From positions 124,001 to 188,000 of the forward strand of contig NZ_JBHTJW010000001.1 in the NCBI RefSeq assembly GCF_042676145.1: 64,000 bases of DNA, written 5' to 3'. This document shows positions 7,676-16,688 of the stretch, one piece after another. Below the pieces are notes generated by a model. The model was not told the DNA's origin. It was given only the letters and a program-made list of their open reading frames with translations, and searched no databases. Each line of letters begins with the position of its first letter. The stretch's first letter is position 1. Made by a program: the position numbers and the translations under genes. Source of the DNA: Methylophilus glucosoxydans. Its GTDB lineage: Bacteria; Pseudomonadota; Gammaproteobacteria; Burkholderiales; Methylophilaceae.

Positions 7676-8404
7676 ATGGCTGGACATAGTAAATGGGCCA
7701 ATATCCAACATCGTAAAGGTCGCCAGGATGCCAAGCGCGGCAAAATCTTCACCAAGCTGATTAAAGAGATCACGGTCTCTGCGCGCATGGGTGGCGGTGA
7801 TACAGCCATGAACCCGCGTCTGCGGGCGGCCGTGGCGGCGGCCAAAGAAGAGAATATGCCTTCAGACAATATCACGCGTGCCATCAAAAAAGGCACGGGT
7901 GAGCTCGAGGGTGTTAACTACGAAGAAATTCGTTATGAAGGCTATGGCATTAATGGTGCAGCCATCATTATTGATTGTCTGACCGATAACCGTCAGCGTG
8001 CGGTGATGGACGTGCGCCATGCCCTAACCAAGCATGGCGGCAACCTCGGCACTGATGGTAGCGTGGCCTTTATGTTCAAGCACTGTGGTCAGCTGGTGTT
8101 TGAGCCTGGCGTCTCGGAAGATGCCGTCATGGAAGCGGCACTGGAAGCCGGCGCGGAAGATGTGATTGCTGATGAAGATGGCAGTATAGAAGTGATCACG
8201 GCCCCTGCCGATTTTGTCACGGTGAAAGAAGCGCTTGAGGCTGCGGGGCTGAAGGCAGTGATGGCGCAAGTGACCATGAAGCCGCTGAATGAAGTGGTGT
8301 TCACTGGCGAGGATGCGGTCAAAATGCAAAAAATTCTCGACATGCTCGAAGACCTCGATGACGTGCAAGAGGTCTACACTTCTGCCGTGATTGAAGAAGA
8401 TTAA
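7676..8404 (+). CDS. yebC: YebC/PmpR (TACO1) family protein
   Basis: A 242-residue cytoplasmic protein of the YebC family. It begins with the invariant MAGHSKWANIQHRKG and has the family's three-domain length. Members were first described as transcriptional regulators; more recent work on YebC and TACO1 points to a role in translation of difficult proline-containing stretches. It sits 59 bp upstream of ruvC, the classical yebC-ruvCAB order. Confidence 0.96.
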   Translation: MAGHSKWANIQHRKGRQDAKRGKIFTKLIKEITVSARMGGGDTAMNPRLRAAVAAAKEENMPSDNITRAIKKGTGELEGVNYEEIRYEGYGINGAAIIIDCLTDNRQRAVMDVRHALTKHGGNLGTDGSVAFMFKHCGQLVFEPGVSEDAVMEAALEAGAEDVIADEDGSIEVITAPADFVTVKEALEAAGLKAVMAQVTMKPLNEVVFTGEDAVKMQKILDMLEDLDDVQEVYTSAVIEED

Positions 8405-8463
8405 ATGGCGCGATTGGCGGTGCACGCCTTTCTTGCCAACCGACTTGAACTGGGTGTCTTGAC

Positions 8464-9024
8464 GTGAGTAGTCAGCGTATTTTGGGCATAGACCCCGGCC
8501 TGAGAATTACGGGTTTCGGTGTGATAGAAGCCGTGGATGGCAAATTGTCCTACGTGACCAGTGGCGTGATTAAAACCGCATCAGCCAAAAAAACCGCAGA
8601 GGGCGAGTCAGAAAAAGAGGCCTTGCCCGAGCGCCTGAAGGTTATTCTGGATGGCTTGTTTGAGGTGATTTCAACCTATCAGCCCACGCAAGTGGCGATT
8701 GAAAAAGTGTTTGTTAATGTCAACCCCCAGTCCACGCTGTTATTGGGTCAGGCGCGCGGTGCCGCCATTTCTGCGGCGGTGATCCGTCAACTGCCGGTGG
8801 CCGAATATACGGCGCTGCAAGTCAAACAATCGGTCGTGGGTAATGGCCATGCGCAAAAAGAGCAGGTGCAAGAGATGGTCAAGCGCCTGCTTAAATTACC
8901 GGCTACGCCTAGCCCGGACTCTGCCGACGCCTTGGCTTGCGCGATTTGTCATGCACATGGCGGTCAGGGCCTGGGGGCTTTGGCGACGACCGGCTTCAGA
9001 GTTAGAAATGGAAGATTGATATGA
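8464..9024 (+). CDS. ruvC: Crossover junction endodeoxyribonuclease RuvC
   Basis: Holliday junction resolvase, 186 residues, GTG start. All four acidic catalytic residues are visible: Asp10 in GIDPG, Glu80 in IEKVF, and the Asp pair near 152-155 in PDSADALACA. A short charged insertion (about 40-54) separates strands in the N-terminal part. Its last four bases overlap the ruvA start (ATGA), indicating translational coupling. Confidence 0.97.
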   Translation: MSSQRILGIDPGLRITGFGVIEAVDGKLSYVTSGVIKTASAKKTAEGESEKEALPERLKVILDGLFEVISTYQPTQVAIEKVFVNVNPQSTLLLGQARGAAISAAVIRQLPVAEYTALQVKQSVVGNGHAQKEQVQEMVKRLLKLPATPSPDSADALACAICHAHGGQGLGALATTGFRVRNGRLI

Positions 9025-9596
9025 TCGCACGTCTGAATGGCCGCTTGCTGGAAAAGTCCCCACCCTTGATTGTGGTGGATTGCAATGGCGTGGGCTATGA
9101 AGTAGAGGTGCCGATGAGCACTTTTTATAATTTGCCCGATCTGGGGCAACCTGTGCAGATTTTGACGCATATGGTGGTGCGCGAGGATGCGCAACTGCTG
9201 TATGGCTTTGGCAGTGAGCAAGAGAAAAATACCTTCAAGCAGTTGCTGAAGGTGAATGGTATTGGTGCCAAGTCTGCGCTGGCGATTTTGAGTGGTGTCA
9301 GCGTGAATGATTTGATGCTGGCTGTCAGCCAGCAAGAGGTCGGCTTGCTGACGCGTATTCCTGGCATCGGCAAAAAAACGGCCGAGCGTTTGTTACTCGA
9401 GCTCAAAGACAAATTTGTGGTGACGGGGTCCACCTCGGCGCAACCAGCCGTCAAAGCGGCGACAGATGATATCCTCAATGCACTGGTGGCGCTTGGTTAC
9501 CATGAGCGTGAGGCGGCTGCGACCCTGAAGTTGCTGGAGCCTGGCATTAGTGTGAGCGATGGTATCCGGCAGGCGCTCAAGTATCTGGCCAAGTAG
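9021..9596 (+). CDS. ruvA: Holliday junction branch migration protein RuvA
   Basis: A 191-residue DNA-junction-binding subunit that positions RuvB on four-way junctions. It shows the N-terminal OB fold, two helix-hairpin-helix motifs (LLKVNGIGAKSALAILSG and LLTRIPGIGKKTAERLLLEL), and a C-terminal RuvB-contacting domain after a flexible linker. It overlaps ruvC by 4 bp. Confidence 0.97.
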   Translation: MIARLNGRLLEKSPPLIVVDCNGVGYEVEVPMSTFYNLPDLGQPVQILTHMVVREDAQLLYGFGSEQEKNTFKQLLKVNGIGAKSALAILSGVSVNDLMLAVSQQEVGLLTRIPGIGKKTAERLLLELKDKFVVTGSTSAQPAVKAATDDILNALVALGYHEREAAATLKLLEPGISVSDGIRQALKYLAK

Positions 9597-9725
9597 TCCG
9601 GCCAGGCCGAGCGCGAGTCTGTAATAGTCATACGCTGCATGGTATGATGACAAAAATAACTGATTCAATCGCGGCATGAGGCCTTCATTGTTGAGTATTG
9701 CATTGCACTTCATCGCCCATCACCC

Positions 9726-10772
9726 ATGATAGAAACCGATAGACTCGTCGCTCCCGCTACTGCCAGCACTCAAGAAGAAGCGCTTGAGCGTGCCTTGCGT
9801 CCCAAGCATCTGGATGAGTATGTGGGGCAGGAGAAGGCGCGCGGTCAACTCGAAATCTTTATTAATGCGGCCCGTGGCCGACAAGAGGCACTTGATCATG
9901 TGCTGCTGTTCGGCCCGCCTGGTCTGGGTAAAACCACGCTTGCTCACATTGTGGCTAAAGAGATGGGCGTGAACCTGCGCATGACCTCGGGCCCAGTGTT
10001 GGAGCGAGCCGGCGATCTGGCGGCATTGCTGACCAATCTTGAACCCAACGACGTCTTGTTTATTGACGAGATTCATCGCCTGAGCCCGGTGGTTGAGGAG
10101 ATATTGTATCCGGCCATGGAAGATTACCGACTCGATATCATGATCGGTGAAGGACCTGCAGCACGCAGTGTGCGACTGGATTTGCCGCCTTTTACGCTGG
10201 TGGGGGCGACCACGCGCGCGGGCATGTTGACCAACCCCTTGCGTGACCGCTTTGGCATTGTGGCGCGGCTGGAGTTTTACAGTCACGCCGAGCTATCCAA
10301 GATTGTCATGCGGTCGGCCAACTTGCTCGAGGTTGAAATGCAAGCGGCCGGCGCGCTGGAGATTGCCAGACGTTCACGCGGCACACCGCGGATTGCCAAT
10401 CGTCTGCTACGCCGGGTCAGGGATTATGCGCAAGTCAAATCGGATGGCATTGTGACCGATACGATTGCCGATGCCGCCTTGAAAATGCTGGATGTCGATC
10501 AGCAAGGGCTGGATGTGATGGATCGCAAGTTATTGCAGGCGGTGGTTGAAAAATTTGGTGGCGGGCCAGTGGGACTGGACAATCTTGCTGCGGCCATTGG
10601 TGAAGAGCGTGACACCATAGAAGATGTGCTGGAGCCCTATCTGATTCAGCAAGGCTATCTGATGCGCACGCCGCGCGGACGCGTGGCCACGCAGTTGACT
10701 TACCAGCATTTTGGCTTGAAAGCGCCTGTCAGCATGGTGTCAGCCGATTTATGGCAAGATGCCGGGCAATAA
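9726..10772 (+). CDS. ruvB: Holliday junction branch migration DNA helicase RuvB
   Basis: AAA+ motor of the RuvAB complex, 348 residues, the normal length. The Walker A motif GPPGLGKTT is at about 63-71, Walker B is LFIDEIHR, sensor 1 is VGATTRAG, and the C-terminal winged helix includes MRTPRGR. It starts about 130 bp after ruvA and may use its own weak promoter. Its end nearly touches the thioesterase gene ybgC. Confidence 0.97.
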   Translation: MIETDRLVAPATASTQEEALERALRPKHLDEYVGQEKARGQLEIFINAARGRQEALDHVLLFGPPGLGKTTLAHIVAKEMGVNLRMTSGPVLERAGDLAALLTNLEPNDVLFIDEIHRLSPVVEEILYPAMEDYRLDIMIGEGPAARSVRLDLPPFTLVGATTRAGMLTNPLRDRFGIVARLEFYSHAELSKIVMRSANLLEVEMQAAGALEIARRSRGTPRIANRLLRRVRDYAQVKSDGIVTDTIADAALKMLDVDQQGLDVMDRKLLQAVVEKFGGGPVGLDNLAAAIGEERDTIEDVLEPYLIQQGYLMRTPRGRVATQLTYQHFGLKAPVSMVSADLWQDAGQ

Positions 10773-10773
10773 C

Positions 10774-11169
10774 ATGGTTGAGTTTCCTGTACGTGTGTAT
10801 TACGAGGATACCGATGCCGGTGGTGTGGTCTATCACAGCCGCTACCTGAATTTTATGGAGCGTGCGCGCACCGAGTGGTTGCGGACTGCGGGCTTTGACC
10901 AAAGCGCGCTCAAGCAGCAAGAACATGTGTTGTTTGTCGTCCACAGCATGCAGCTACAATTTAAAAAACCGGCCCGGCTGGATGACCAGTTGCGGGTGGT
11001 TTCGCAGTTGCTGGAGATGGGGCGTGGCAGTTTTAGCTGCCAGCAGCAGGTCATGCGTGATGAAACGATTTTAATTGAGGCACAGGTGAAAGTCGCCTGT
11101 GTCGATGCGGATTCATTTAAACCCACGGGTATTCCGGCCCGTATCAAAATTGCACTGGAGTCTTCATGA
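10774..11169 (+). CDS. ybgC: Tol-Pal-associated acyl-CoA thioesterase YbgC
   Basis: Hotdog-fold thioesterase of the 4-hydroxybenzoyl-CoA thioesterase type, about 131 residues. The catalytic signature YYEDTDAGGVVYHSRYL (with the active-site Asp) is at the N-terminus. In other proteobacteria it is co-transcribed with tolQRAB and acts on acyl-ACP/CoA in phospholipid metabolism. The frame also offers an ATG at 10759 inside ruvB; 10774 is used here, but neither has a convincing ribosome-binding site. The stop overlaps tolQ (ATGA). Confidence 0.93.
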   Translation: MVEFPVRVYYEDTDAGGVVYHSRYLNFMERARTEWLRTAGFDQSALKQQEHVLFVVHSMQLQFKKPARLDDQLRVVSQLLEMGRGSFSCQQQVMRDETILIEAQVKVACVDADSFKPTGIPARIKIALESS

Positions 11170-11840
11170 ATGTAGCGAACGATATGTCGATTTTTACCCT
11201 GGTGAGCGGGGCTAGTTTGCCAGTTCAGCTGGTGATGCTGATTCTGCTGCTGACCTCACTCGCCTCCTGGTGGTATATCTTCATTAAGGTTTTTTCACTT
11301 AAGGCTGCCAACGAAAATGTGGATCAGTTTGAAGCGCAATTCTGGTCCGGCGGTGATTTGAACGAGCTGTACGAGCGCATCACGACTGGTCGCAAAACCC
11401 CTCAAGGTATGGCCAGCATTTTTCAGGCCGGGTTAAAAGAATTTATCCGCTACAAGCAGCAAAAAGATACCGAAGTCAGTGATGTGATGGAGGCGACGCG
11501 TCGTGCCATGCGTGCAGCATATAACCGCGAACTGGATTATCTGGATGCGCACCTGCCATTCTTGGCTTCCGTAGGTTCGGTCAGTCCTTACATCGGCCTG
11601 TTCGGCACAGTGTGGGGCATTATGAACGCCTTCCGTGGCTTGTCTAACGTTGCGCAGGCGACATTGAGCCAGGTTGCCCCTGGCATTGCCGAGGCGCTGG
11701 TGGCGACTGCGATCGGGTTGTTTGCCGCGATCCCAGCCGTGATCGCCTATAACCGCTTTGCCGCGGGCGTAGACCGCCTCTCTGTCCGTTACGAGAGCTT
11801 TATCGAAGAATTTACCAACATTTTGCAACGTAGAGCCTGA
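11166..11840 (+). CDS. tolQ: Tol-Pal system inner-membrane proton channel subunit TolQ
   Basis: Inner-membrane protein of the ExbB/MotA family, 224 residues, with three transmembrane segments: one near residues 15-38 and two in the C-terminal half (HLPFLASVGSVSPYIGLFGT and IAEALVATAIGLFAAIPAV). With TolR it harvests the proton motive force that energises TolA for outer-membrane constriction at division. Translation is coupled to ybgC by a 4-bp overlap. Confidence 0.96.
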   Translation: MNVANDMSIFTLVSGASLPVQLVMLILLLTSLASWWYIFIKVFSLKAANENVDQFEAQFWSGGDLNELYERITTGRKTPQGMASIFQAGLKEFIRYKQQKDTEVSDVMEATRRAMRAAYNRELDYLDAHLPFLASVGSVSPYIGLFGTVWGIMNAFRGLSNVAQATLSQVAPGIAEALVATAIGLFAAIPAVIAYNRFAAGVDRLSVRYESFIEEFTNILQRRA

Positions 11841-11851
11841 TAGGAGCCGCG

Positions 11852-12244
11852 ATGAGCAGAACGCGTAAACGTCGCATGATGAACCAGATTAACGTCGTCC
11901 CCTATATCGACGTCACGCTGGTGTTGCTGGTGATTTTTATGGTGACCGCGCCCATGACCAATCCCGGTATGGTGGAGTTGCCCAAAGTCGGGCAGGCGCT
12001 CAAGCAGAGTGGTGACCCGATTGTGATCACCGTGCAAAAAGAAGGCACTGTGATGATGGAAGGCAAAGAAATGCAGCGTGACGATATGCTGGCTTTGATT
12101 CGTCAGCGCCTGTCTGAGACACAAAAGCCGGTGGTGGTGTCTGCAGATAAAAACACGCCTTATGGTGAAGTGGTGTCCGTCATGGATTTGCTCAAACAGG
12201 CGCAGGTGAATCAAGTTGGTTTGCTGTTTCAGAATGAGAAATAA
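11852..12244 (+). CDS. tolR: Tol-Pal system protein TolR
   Basis: ExbD/TolR family protein, 130 residues. It has one N-terminal transmembrane helix carrying the essential Asp (INVVPYIDVTLVLLVIFMV) and a periplasmic domain. It forms the proton channel with TolQ and follows it by 11 bp. Confidence 0.96.
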   Translation: MSRTRKRRMMNQINVVPYIDVTLVLLVIFMVTAPMTNPGMVELPKVGQALKQSGDPIVITVQKEGTVMMEGKEMQRDDMLALIRQRLSETQKPVVVSADKNTPYGEVVSVMDLLKQAQVNQVGLLFQNEK

Positions 12245-12265
12245 CGGGCAGGTTGCTTAAAGCGC

Positions 12266-13102
12266 ATGAAAGTCACTTACTCCCCACAAGATCAGGCGAT
12301 ACGCAAACGGGCAGCGATCTTATCCGTGCTCATGCACGTGTTGCTGTGCTTGGGCATGATCTTTATGGTTGACTGGAAAGCGGTCCACGTGACCCCCAGC
12401 GTAATGGAGGCGACCTTGTGGGATAGCTTGCCCAGTAAACAGCCTGCCAAGCCAGTGGAAAAGCCGGTAGAACCGCCACCACCACCTGAACCCAAACCAG
12501 AACCGACACCGCCGCCCAGGCCGCCTGAGCCAGAACCTAAACCGCAACCCAAGCCTGAGCCTGCGCCTCAAGTCAAGCAAGCGGAACAAGAGGCGGAAAT
12601 TGCACTCAAAAAGCAGGAGGAAGAGAAGAAGCGCCTGCTGGACGAAGAGAAAAAGAAGGAACTTGAGCAGAAAAAGCAGGAAGAAAAACTGAAAAAAATT
12701 CAGGAAGCCTTGCGTAAACAAGAGGAAGAAGAAAAGCTGAAAAAAATTCAGGATGCGATGCGCCAGCAAGAGTTGGACGCACAGCAGTCGGCGGCGGCTG
12801 CAGCGGTTGATCCGTCTGTGCTCAGTTATTACATGGGCTTGATGAGCCGCAAAATCCGTAGCAATGTGAACCCCGGCTTGTGCCCTGTTTCTAACCCCGA
12901 GTTGCTGGTAGATATCCAGATGATGAATTCGGGAGATATTTCCGGCATGCCCAAGCTGGTGCGAGGGTCGGGCGATGCCATTTGTGATGATGCAGTGATC
13001 CGTGCCATTTTGGCGGCCAAGCCCTTCGATTTGCCGGATGATCCTGCGGCACGTAGAAAAATGGTAGATCAGATTCGCTTGAAGTTGAAGCCACGTGGCT
13101 AG
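12266..13102 (+). CDS. tolA: Cell envelope protein TolA
   Basis: A 278-residue protein that spans the periplasm and links the TolQR motor to TolB/Pal. It has one N-terminal membrane helix (about 18-36), a Pro/Glu-rich stretch (about 55-100), a long Lys/Glu/Gln coiled-coil region (about 105-175), and a C-terminal domain with the TolA/TonB-like fold. The rod is shorter than in enteric TolA. Gene order confirms the assignment despite the low-complexity middle. Confidence 0.94.
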   Translation: MKVTYSPQDQAIRKRAAILSVLMHVLLCLGMIFMVDWKAVHVTPSVMEATLWDSLPSKQPAKPVEKPVEPPPPPEPKPEPTPPPRPPEPEPKPQPKPEPAPQVKQAEQEAEIALKKQEEEKKRLLDEEKKKELEQKKQEEKLKKIQEALRKQEEEEKLKKIQDAMRQQELDAQQSAAAAAVDPSVLSYYMGLMSRKIRSNVNPGLCPVSNPELLVDIQMMNSGDISGMPKLVRGSGDAICDDAVIRAILAAKPFDLPDDPAARRKMVDQIRLKLKPRG

Positions 13103-13159
13103 GCAAGCAATGACGATGAAGCGGCTTTTCGTTATAATTCAGATATATAAGCAAACCAG

Positions 13160-14497
13160 ATGAATAATATTGTCACCATGAAAACACACACACGAGGTTT
13201 GATGCACGCATTTGCTACGGCGATTTTTGCCGGATTCGTTGCGCTGCTGGCGGTTATCCCTGCCCATGCGGCACTAGAGCTTGAGATCAGTGGCGGTAGT
13301 GCCATTCAGATTCCAGTCGCGATTCTGCCGATGGCCGAGACAGACAATCCGCAAGCACAAAGCCGTTTGCATGAGATCATCAGTAACGACCTGCGTAGCA
13401 GTGGCATGTTCCGTATTATCAATACCAGTGGTATGCCGGCATTGCCGACCAATGCTTCTCAAATCAAATATACCGACTGGGCTGCGCTCAAGGCACAAGG
13501 CTTGAGCTTGGGTGAAGTGCAGTCAACAGGCAACGGCAATCTCAAGATCTCGGTGCAGGTGATGGATGTGTTGCGTCAAACGGCGTTGCTGCAACTGACC
13601 TATACCGTCTCTGCTAGTCAATACCGCCATGTCGCGCACATGATTGCCGACCAGATTTATGAAAAGTTTACCGGTCAGCCTGGCGCCTTTGCCACGCGCA
13701 TTGCTTACGTTACCAAAACAGGTAAGCGCTTTACGCTGCAAATTGCGGATTACGATGGCTACAATGCACAAACGCTGGTGTCTTCGAATGAGCCGATTAT
13801 TTCACCGGCCTGGTCGCCAGATGGCACCAAGATGGCTTACGTGTCTTTTGAGAAAAAGAAACCGATTGTGTTTGTGCAGTCCTTGTATACGGGTGAGCGC
13901 AAAGTGGTGGCTAACTTCAAGGGGAATAACAGTGCCCCGGCCTGGTCGCCAGACGGTAGCAAATTGGCGGTGGTGTTGACCTATGGCGCCAACTCGCAGA
14001 TTTATACTATTGCTGCGGATGGTTCCAACTTGCAGCAAATCACCAAAAGCAGTGCGATTGATACCGAGCCAGCGTTCTCGCCTGATGGCCAGTTTATTTA
14101 CTTCAGCTCAGACCGTGGCGGACGTCCTCAGATTTACAAGGTGCCTGCTTCTGGTGGCTCCCCTTCGCGCGTGACTTTCGAGGGTGGCTATAACGTGAGC
14201 CCGCGCTTTTCCCCCGATGGCAAGTATTTAACCTATATTCGCAATGACGGCGGTTCTTTTAAAGTAGCCGTTCAGGAGTTGGCGTCTGGCAATGTCAAAC
14301 TGCTGAGCAATGGTTCGCAAGATGAGTCGCCGAGCTTTGCCCCGAACGCACGTACCATCATGTATGCCACCCGGGTGGGCGGCAAGGGGACCTTGGCGAC
14401 AGTGACCGTGGATGGTCTGGTCAGACAGCGTCTGTCTGAGGCCGGCGGTGATATTCGTGAGCCCGCCTGGGGTCCTGCACAAGCTTCAGCCAAGTAG
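13160..14497 (+). CDS. tolB: Tol-Pal system periplasmic beta-propeller TolB
   Basis: Secreted 445-residue protein. A signal peptide ends at about PAHA, followed by an N-terminal domain (about 40-165). A six-bladed beta-propeller follows, with repeated PAWSPDGTKMAYVS, PAWSPDGSKLAVVL, PAFSPDGQFIYFSS and PRFSPDGKYLTYIR blades. It shuttles between TolA and Pal. A TATAAT box at 13133-13138 just upstream suggests an additional promoter inside the operon. The exact start is uncertain: a second Met is seven codons in. Confidence 0.96.
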   Translation: MNNIVTMKTHTRGLMHAFATAIFAGFVALLAVIPAHAALELEISGGSAIQIPVAILPMAETDNPQAQSRLHEIISNDLRSSGMFRIINTSGMPALPTNASQIKYTDWAALKAQGLSLGEVQSTGNGNLKISVQVMDVLRQTALLQLTYTVSASQYRHVAHMIADQIYEKFTGQPGAFATRIAYVTKTGKRFTLQIADYDGYNAQTLVSSNEPIISPAWSPDGTKMAYVSFEKKKPIVFVQSLYTGERKVVANFKGNNSAPAWSPDGSKLAVVLTYGANSQIYTIAADGSNLQQITKSSAIDTEPAFSPDGQFIYFSSDRGGRPQIYKVPASGGSPSRVTFEGGYNVSPRFSPDGKYLTYIRNDGGSFKVAVQELASGNVKLLSNGSQDESPSFAPNARTIMYATRVGGKGTLATVTVDGLVRQRLSEAGGDIREPAWGPAQASAK

Positions 14498-14558
14498 TCG
14501 TAACAATAATCGTCTTTTTGGTTAATTTTATTCAGTCAATCATTTTTAAGGAGAAAGT

Positions 14559-15110
14559 ATGAACAAGAGTATTTGGACAATTGCAGCACTGGCATTAGTG
14601 CTAACCGCTTGTAAAAGCACCCCGATGAACCCAGCCAAGGTTGAAGATTCCAGCGTGACTCGCCCAATGGCAAAACAAAACGGCAATGGTAATGATGGCT
14701 CTGCAAGCACAGACAAAATCAATATCAAAACCGTTGATGTGGATACCAGCAAAGACGAGTTGAGTGCCGCTGAATTGGCCAAGCGTCAGGTATTTTTTGA
14801 TTACGACAGCGACGCGATTCGTGAAGAGTACAAGAGCCTGATTGCTAACCACGCCAAATACCTGATCGCCCACCCACAAACTAAAGTGGTACTGCAAGGT
14901 AACACCGACGAGCGTGGCACGCACGAGTACAACCTGGCATTGGGTCAGCGTCGTTCCGTGGCTGTGAAAAATGCGCTGAACGTATTGGGCGTGAGCGATA
15001 GCCAGATCGAAACTGTGAGCTACGGTGAAGAGCGTGCGAAACAAAACTGCGCGGATGACGGTTGCTTCCAGCAAGACCGCCGCGTAGACATCGTTTATGC
15101 AGGTCAGTAA
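14559..15110 (+). CDS. pal: Peptidoglycan-associated lipoprotein Pal
   Basis: Outer-membrane lipoprotein, 183 residues. The signal peptide ends in the lipobox LTAC with Cys18, and a flexible linker leads to a C-terminal OmpA-like peptidoglycan-binding domain (VFFDYDSDAIREEY, then GNTDERGTHEYNLALGQRR). A strong AAGGAG ribosome-binding site precedes the ATG. It anchors the outer membrane to the cell wall with TolB. Its 3' end overlaps cpoB by 14 bp. Confidence 0.97.
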   Translation: MNKSIWTIAALALVLTACKSTPMNPAKVEDSSVTRPMAKQNGNGNDGSASTDKINIKTVDVDTSKDELSAAELAKRQVFFDYDSDAIREEYKSLIANHAKYLIAHPQTKVVLQGNTDERGTHEYNLALGQRRSVAVKNALNVLGVSDSQIETVSYGEERAKQNCADDGCFQQDRRVDIVYAGQ

Positions 15111-15960
15111 TTTGCGATACGCTGCGGTATTGATGGCCCTTGGCTTGACGGTGTCTACCGTCAGCCAGGCGGCTTTATTCGATGATACTGAAGCCAGAAA
15201 GCGTATTCTTGAGCTCGAAACCAAGCAGGGTGCAGATTATGATGCACAGCAAAAAGCCATCACAGACCTGACACGCACCCAGCAATCGCTGGACAGACGC
15301 GTGCAAAGTCTGGAAATGCTGATCAACGGCAAGGGTTTGCTGGACATGCAGAATCAGCTGGAGCAGCTCCGTCAGGATGTGGCACAACTGAAGGGTGATC
15401 TTGAAGTGGTGACCCATCAGCTTGAGGATATGCGTACCAAGCAGAATGCGTCTTACACCGATCTGGATACGCGTGTGCGCAAGCTGGAAACCTTGGCACA
15501 ATCAGTGACAAATGGTCAAGGCTTACCCGTCGCAGGCGCGAGTGGTACGACTGGCGATGTAAAAGCTGATGTTTCCCAGCAGGAAACCAGCGCGTTTGCC
15601 GAGGCAGAGTCGCTCAACCAGGCAGGCAAGTACAAAGAGGCCTTTAATGCCTATGATGCGTTCCTGAAGACTTACTCTAATAGCAAGCTGGTGCCAGATG
15701 CCATGTACGGCATGGGATATACCCAGTTTGCACTGAAGAGCTACAAATCCTCTGCTGCCACACAGCAGAAGTTTCTGGAGAGTTATGCGACGCATCCCTT
15801 GGCACCGAATGCCATGCTCAATCTGGCGAATAGTCAGATTCAGTTGGGGCAGATTCCGGCCGCCAAAAAGACCTTGAAGGATCTCATTGCGGCCTATCCA
15901 TCGGCTGAAGTGACGCCTAGCGCACAAAAACGCTTGAAAGTGCTCGAAACGATCAAATAG
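15097..15960 (+). CDS. cpoB: Cell division coordinator CpoB (YbgF)
   Basis: Periplasmic 287-residue protein with a signal peptide (through QA-A at about residue 25). An N-terminal trimerising coiled coil follows (about 30-130, LDRRVQSLE and similar heptads), then C-terminal TPR repeats (about 165-285). It couples Tol function to septal peptidoglycan synthesis by PBP1B in E. coli. It overlaps pal and is followed by a terminator. Confidence 0.93.
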   Translation: MQVSNLRYAAVLMALGLTVSTVSQAALFDDTEARKRILELETKQGADYDAQQKAITDLTRTQQSLDRRVQSLEMLINGKGLLDMQNQLEQLRQDVAQLKGDLEVVTHQLEDMRTKQNASYTDLDTRVRKLETLAQSVTNGQGLPVAGASGTTGDVKADVSQQETSAFAEAESLNQAGKYKEAFNAYDAFLKTYSNSKLVPDAMYGMGYTQFALKSYKSSAATQQKFLESYATHPLAPNAMLNLANSQIQLGQIPAAKKTLKDLIAAYPSAEVTPSAQKRLKVLETIK

Positions 15961-16002
15961 CAGATTTTCGTTATTGAAATGACCTTATTTCAGCGATAAT
16001 AG

Positions 16003-16029
16003 CGGGCAGATAGCAATATCTGCCCGTTT
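16003..16029 (+). terminator. Rho-independent terminator after cpoB
   Basis: A perfect 10-bp stem (cgggcagata / tatctgcccg) with a GCAA tetraloop and a short T run closes the tol-pal operon. Confidence 0.75.
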
Positions 16030-16044
16030 ACTTTTAGTTTCCCC

Positions 16045-16686
16045 ATGACCACACTCAAAATTTTCGAGATTTTTTACTCCCTGCAGGGCGAGAGCTCACG
16101 TGTCGGGCTGCCTACGATTTTTATCCGCCTGACCGGCTGCCCATTGCGTTGTGGTTATTGTGATACGGAGTATGCGTTTAAAGGCGGCAGCAATATGATG
16201 CTGGATGACATCATGCAGCAGATTGCAGCCTACGATACCCGTTACGTCTGCGTGACCGGCGGCGAGCCGCTGGCGCAAAAGGGCTGTATCGAATTGCTGA
16301 CCAGGCTGGGCGATGCTGGCTATCAGGTGTCTTTGGAGACGAGTGGTGCCATGGATATCGCCGAGGTCGATTCACGCGTGAAAGTCATTATGGACATCAA
16401 AACGCCTGGGTCGGGTGAAGTAGAAAAAAACCGCTGGGAAAACTTGCCTTTGCTGAAAGCCGGTGATGAAGTGAAATGGGTGATTTGCAGCCGGGAAGAT
16501 TATGACTGGGCCAAATTGATGTTGCAGACCCGGGCATTCCCGGTCGATTGCGATCAGTTATTTTCGCCCAGCTTTCATGAGGTCAGTGGCGAAACTTTGG
16601 CCAGCTGGATTTTGCAAGATCACCTCAAGGTGCGTATGCAGCTTCAATTACATAAAATTCTCTGGGGCGAGAAACAAGGAGTATAA
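16045..16686 (+). CDS. queE: 7-carboxy-7-deazaguanine synthase QueE
   Basis: Radical-SAM enzyme of queuosine/7-deazaguanine biosynthesis: converts 6-carboxytetrahydropterin to 7-carboxy-7-deazaguanine. The 213-residue protein has the iron-sulfur motif CPLRCGYC (Cys32, 36, 39) and the Gly-rich VTGGEPLAQ SAM-binding segment. It starts only about 16 bp after the cpoB terminator and is followed 2 bp later by queC, so the two are one unit. Confidence 0.95.
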   Translation: MTTLKIFEIFYSLQGESSRVGLPTIFIRLTGCPLRCGYCDTEYAFKGGSNMMLDDIMQQIAAYDTRYVCVTGGEPLAQKGCIELLTRLGDAGYQVSLETSGAMDIAEVDSRVKVIMDIKTPGSGEVEKNRWENLPLLKAGDEVKWVICSREDYDWAKLMLQTRAFPVDCDQLFSPSFHEVSGETLASWILQDHLKVRMQLQLHKILWGEKQGV

Positions 16687-16688
16687 GC